A stretch of DNA of 7,482 bases from Hyphomicrobiales bacterium. GTDB taxonomy: Bacteria > Pseudomonadota > Alphaproteobacteria > Rhizobiales > Beijerinckiaceae. The notes below the pieces were generated by a model, which worked only from the letters and a program-made list of their open reading frames with translations, was not told where the DNA came from and did no database searches. This document shows positions 5,636 through 7,482 of this stretch, piece by piece; the first letter of the stretch is position 1; each line of letters starts with the position of its first letter. Made by a program: the position numbers and the translations under genes. The stretch lies in assembly GCA_025363375.1 (NCBI GenBank), contig JANYDZ010000093.1, positions 1-7,482 on the forward strand, written 5' to 3'.

Positions 5636-6667
5636 CTAGTTCTTCGGCCTGTACGGCCCCAGTTCCCGCACCGCGGCGTCGACGAGGCTGTTGTCGATGA
5701 GATGCTCCACGGTGACGTCGCCCTTGATCAGGTTTTGCGCGCGAAAATACGCCCAGTCCTTCTTCAGGCTTTCCGCGCCCACGCGGCCGTCGGGATCGAC
5801 GTAGTGCGGAATGATTTCACGCAGCACGGCCTTGTCCTTCACCGTGGAATATTTCGCGAGAATGTCGATGACTTCCTCCGCGCCCGGTCCCGCCAGCCGC
5901 GCGTCCTTCAGCGCGTCCACATAAACGCGCAGGCCGCGCACATAAGCCTTGGTCATGCGTTTGGCTACATCCGGCCTGTTTTTGATGAGGTGGTCGCTGT
6001 AGACGATCACGCCGGTGACATCGTCGTCGCGGATTTTCGACACGGGCATGATCTGCACGGCGGCGCCGGATTTGACCGCCGCGGTCAGAAACGGCTCGGG
6101 CAGAAAGCTCGCGTCGATGGCCTTGCCCGCGTAGGCGGCGACCTGTTGCGGCATGGACAATTGCGTGAGGTCCACGTCCTCCTTGGCGAGGCCGACGCTG
6201 GCGAGCGCCTCGGCGAGCACGGCTGATTCGTTGCTGCCGGGCGCCGTCATCGCGAATTTCAGGCCTTTGAAATCCTTGAGGCCGCGCGCCCTGCCGGAAT
6301 CGTAGAGATCCTTGCGCACGAGCAGGCCCTGATACGAATAGGCGCCCTTGTTGCGCGCCTTGTCGGCGACGGCGCGCAGCGTAATGCCGCGCTCAAGCGC
6401 GTTGTAGGTGCCGGCGCCCACCGCGCCCGATCCGACGTCGACTTCGCCGGTCGCCAACGGCGCCACCATGCGGGCGCTCGAATCGAACACCACGAAATTG
6501 GCCTCAATGCCTTCCTCCTTCAGAAAACCCCTGGCGTCCGCGATATAGAAGCCCACATCCGCCGCGCCGCCGATATAGGCGATGGTGACCTTGTCCGCGG
6601 CCAGCGCGGGCGCGCACGCGAGCCCGGCGAGTGCCGCCAGCGCCGCGCGCCATTTGGTCTTGCGCAT
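5636..6667 (-). CDS. ABC-type substrate-binding protein, SsuA/NMT1/THI5-like
   Basis: A 343-residue periplasmic binding protein of the nitrate/sulfonate/taurine/NMT1-like class. The signal peptide is about 1-24 (basic MRKTKWR, hydrophobic core, ALA-ADK cut). The mature protein opens with VTIAYIGGAADVGFYIADA (27-45) and GFLKEEGIEANFVVFDSS (47-64), then MVAPLATGEVDVGSGAVGAG (67-86), the typical start of this fold. GLKFAMTAPGSNESAVLAEA (135-154), QQVAAYAGKAIDASFLPEPF (174-193) and IVYSDHLIKNRPDVAKRMTK (221-240) follow. The ligand is not evident. GGGGAG (6674-6679 as CTCCCC) lies 6 nt before the ATG, and a promoter candidate lies at 6710-6737, so this is probably the first gene of the leftward operon. 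The matching permease and ATPase genes are not within the window on either side, so the transporter is either encoded elsewhere or absent. Confidence 0.9.
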   Translation of the reverse strand: MRKTKWRAALAALAGLACAPALAADKVTIAYIGGAADVGFYIADARGFLKEEGIEANFVVFDSSARMVAPLATGEVDVGSGAVGAGTYNALERGITLRAVADKARNKGAYSYQGLLVRKDLYDSGRARGLKDFKGLKFAMTAPGSNESAVLAEALASVGLAKEDVDLTQLSMPQQVAAYAGKAIDASFLPEPFLTAAVKSGAAVQIMPVSKIRDDDVTGVIVYSDHLIKNRPDVAKRMTKAYVRGLRVYVDALKDARLAGPGAEEVIDILAKYSTVKDKAVLREIIPHYVDPDGRVGAESLKKDWAYFRAQNLIKGDVTVEHLIDNSLVDAAVRELGPYRPKN

Positions 6668-6709
6668 GATTTGCTCCCCGATCGCCGGATGGTCCGGTCT
6701 GTTGGGGCG

Positions 6710-6737
6710 ATTATGCGCGAATTCAAGGCGGTGTCGA
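6710..6737 (-). promoter_or_regulatory. Sigma-70-like promoter for the binding-protein operon
   Basis: Read on the minus strand, TCGACA (6732-6737; 5 of 6 to TTGACA) is followed by a 16-nt spacer and CATAAT (6710-6715; 5 of 6 to TATAAT). Transcription would start near 6703, leaving a leader of about 36 nt with the GGGGAG ribosome site at 6674-6679. Such a match is uncommon in DNA this GC-rich, and it sits in the 162-bp gap between the RTX gene and the operon. The rest of that gap holds three GGAAGCC-type heptamers (plus-strand sense) and no clear terminator for the RTX gene. Confidence 0.45.
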
Positions 6738-6829
6738 GGAAGCCCGGAGGAAGCCTGGATGCACGCTTCGCTTTGTCGCCGGACGTTTCGTCGCGGCGCC
6801 GATGGAAGCCTTCAACGACGGGCGGAGGA

Positions 6830-7482
6830 CTAGAAGATAAAATCCGCCGCCGTCAGGCTGGTCACGCCGTAAACGAGCGTCCGGTCGCCGCCAAATGTCA
6901 CCTGTGTATTGCCGTTGGCGGTCGCGAACGACAACGACGCCATTGAGAAGCCGCGCCCGGTGAAGTCGATCTTCGCCACGCCCTGAACGTAGCCGGATAT
7001 CTGGTCGAAGCCCGAGCCGGCGGCGTCGTAGACGAAACGGTCGGCGCCGCCCAGCGAGTAGAAGATATCGTCGCCGGCGGCGCCCTTGAACACGTCGGCG
7101 AAAGCCGAACCGAAGATCGTGTCCGCCCCCGCGCCGCCGTTCAGCGTGCTGCCGACAGTCGGATTCCCGACAATGACGTCGCCCTGATTGTTGCCGGTCG
7201 CGCGGTTCGCCGCCCCGGCGAGATTGACGCGTTCGACATTGTCGCCGACAGTGTAAGACGTGTTGGCGGCCAAAGCGATCCAGGCCGTGTCGAAGCCCTC
7301 GCCGACGTTCTCGATGATCACCGCGCCGGGATCAAGCACGACGTAGGAATCGTCGCCGACGCCGCCCCGCATGGTGTCCGCGCCGCCCTGCCCGCGGATC
7401 ACGTCGTTGCCCGCGCCGCCGATAAGCGTATCGGCGAAGGAGGAGCCCCACAACACGTCGTCGCCGCCGCCGCCCCGCAACT
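6830..7482 (-). CDS. RTX (hemolysin-type) calcium-binding secreted protein, C-terminal part only
   Basis: The last 217 or so residues of a protein whose start lies beyond the right edge; a TTG at 7478-7480 is in frame but should not be read as the start. Five adjoining glycine/aspartate nonapeptides of the GGxGxDxux type run from 7474 to about 7340 (GGGGDDVLW, GSSFADTLI, GGAGNDVIR, GQGGADTMR, GGVGDDSYV). They are followed by the common inter-repeat block DTAWIALAANTSYTVGDNVE and a second cluster (LNGGAGADTIFGSAFADVF, then KGAAGDDIFYSLGGADRFV). Such repeats bind calcium and fold as a parallel beta-roll once outside the cell. The protein ends TSLTAADFIF with no further domain, consistent with an uncleaved C-terminal type I secretion signal recognised by an ABC/MFP/TolC exporter. 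The catalytic or adhesive N-terminal part, if any, is not in view, so its role cannot be stated. Confidence 0.92.
   Translation of the reverse strand, partial: LRGGGGDDVLWGSSFADTLIGGAGNDVIRGQGGADTMRGGVGDDSYVVLDPGAVIIENVGEGFDTAWIALAANTSYTVGDNVERVNLAGAANRATGNNQGDVIVGNPTVGSTLNGGAGADTIFGSAFADVFKGAAGDDIFYSLGGADRFVYDAAGSGFDQISGYVQGVAKIDFTGRGFSMASLSFATANGNTQVTFGGDRTLVYGVTSLTAADFIF

Noticed and set aside
5588..6226. 212-codon plus-strand open frame opposite the ABC-type binding protein
   Set aside because: Its His/Arg/Val-rich product has no domain, and the opposite strand has a clear signal peptide, ribosome site and binding-protein motifs.
7340..7474. Tandem repeat array, possible CRISPR or minisatellite
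   Set aside because: The period is 27 nt with variable codons and no spacers; it encodes RTX nonapeptides.

Overview
The window is GC-rich DNA (roughly two thirds G+C by eye) with the gene style of an alphaproteobacterium, probably Hyphomicrobiales or a close relative. This rests on overall protein character: a TacA-like sigma-54 response regulator, a large YcbB-type L,D-transpeptidase with an Ala/Pro-rich linker, Bug-type and SsuA/NMT1-type periplasmic binding proteins, and an RTX secreted protein. There is no rRNA or other marker for a firmer placement, and I see no tRNA, rRNA, CRISPR array, transposase or phage gene.

Layout. Positions 1-165 are a non-coding leader with a CtrA-like box at 88-104. 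On the plus strand, 166-1665 encodes an NtrC-family sigma-54 response regulator with no histidine kinase beside it. After a 124-bp gap with two inverted repeats comes a possible 35-codon leader ORF (1790-1897). Its stop overlaps the start of a YcbB/LdtD-like L,D-transpeptidase (1894-3780). The remaining genes lie on the minus strand and converge on the transpeptidase with an 11-bp gap and no visible terminator.

In transcription order (right to left) the minus strand holds: the 3' end of an RTX calcium-binding secreted protein (6830-7482, running off the right edge); a 162-bp gap with a good sigma-70-like promoter (6710-6737); an ABC-type substrate-binding protein (5636-6667); a 98-codon ORF (5323-5619); a Bug/TctC-like substrate-binding protein (4295-5323); and a small exported lipocalin-like protein (3792-4274). 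Gaps of 16, -1 and 20 bp suggest one operon. Three of its four products carry clear signal peptides, and no permease or ATPase is visible.

The most unusual feature is inside the 98-codon ORF. A 51-nt stretch (5500-5550) is a mosaic of two perfect copies of downstream operon sequence. One is 35 nt from the Bug gene's 3' end (4377-4411); the other is 21 nt from the lipocalin-like gene's signal-peptide region (4209-4229). They join at a shared 5-nt AGCGC, and both are read in their original frames. The flanks do not match either donor. This looks like a microhomology-mediated duplication/deletion or template-switch scar that has made or remodelled a small gene. The second item of note is the possible leader ORF with an ATGA overlap before the L,D-transpeptidase. 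I do not see a complete new multi-gene system.
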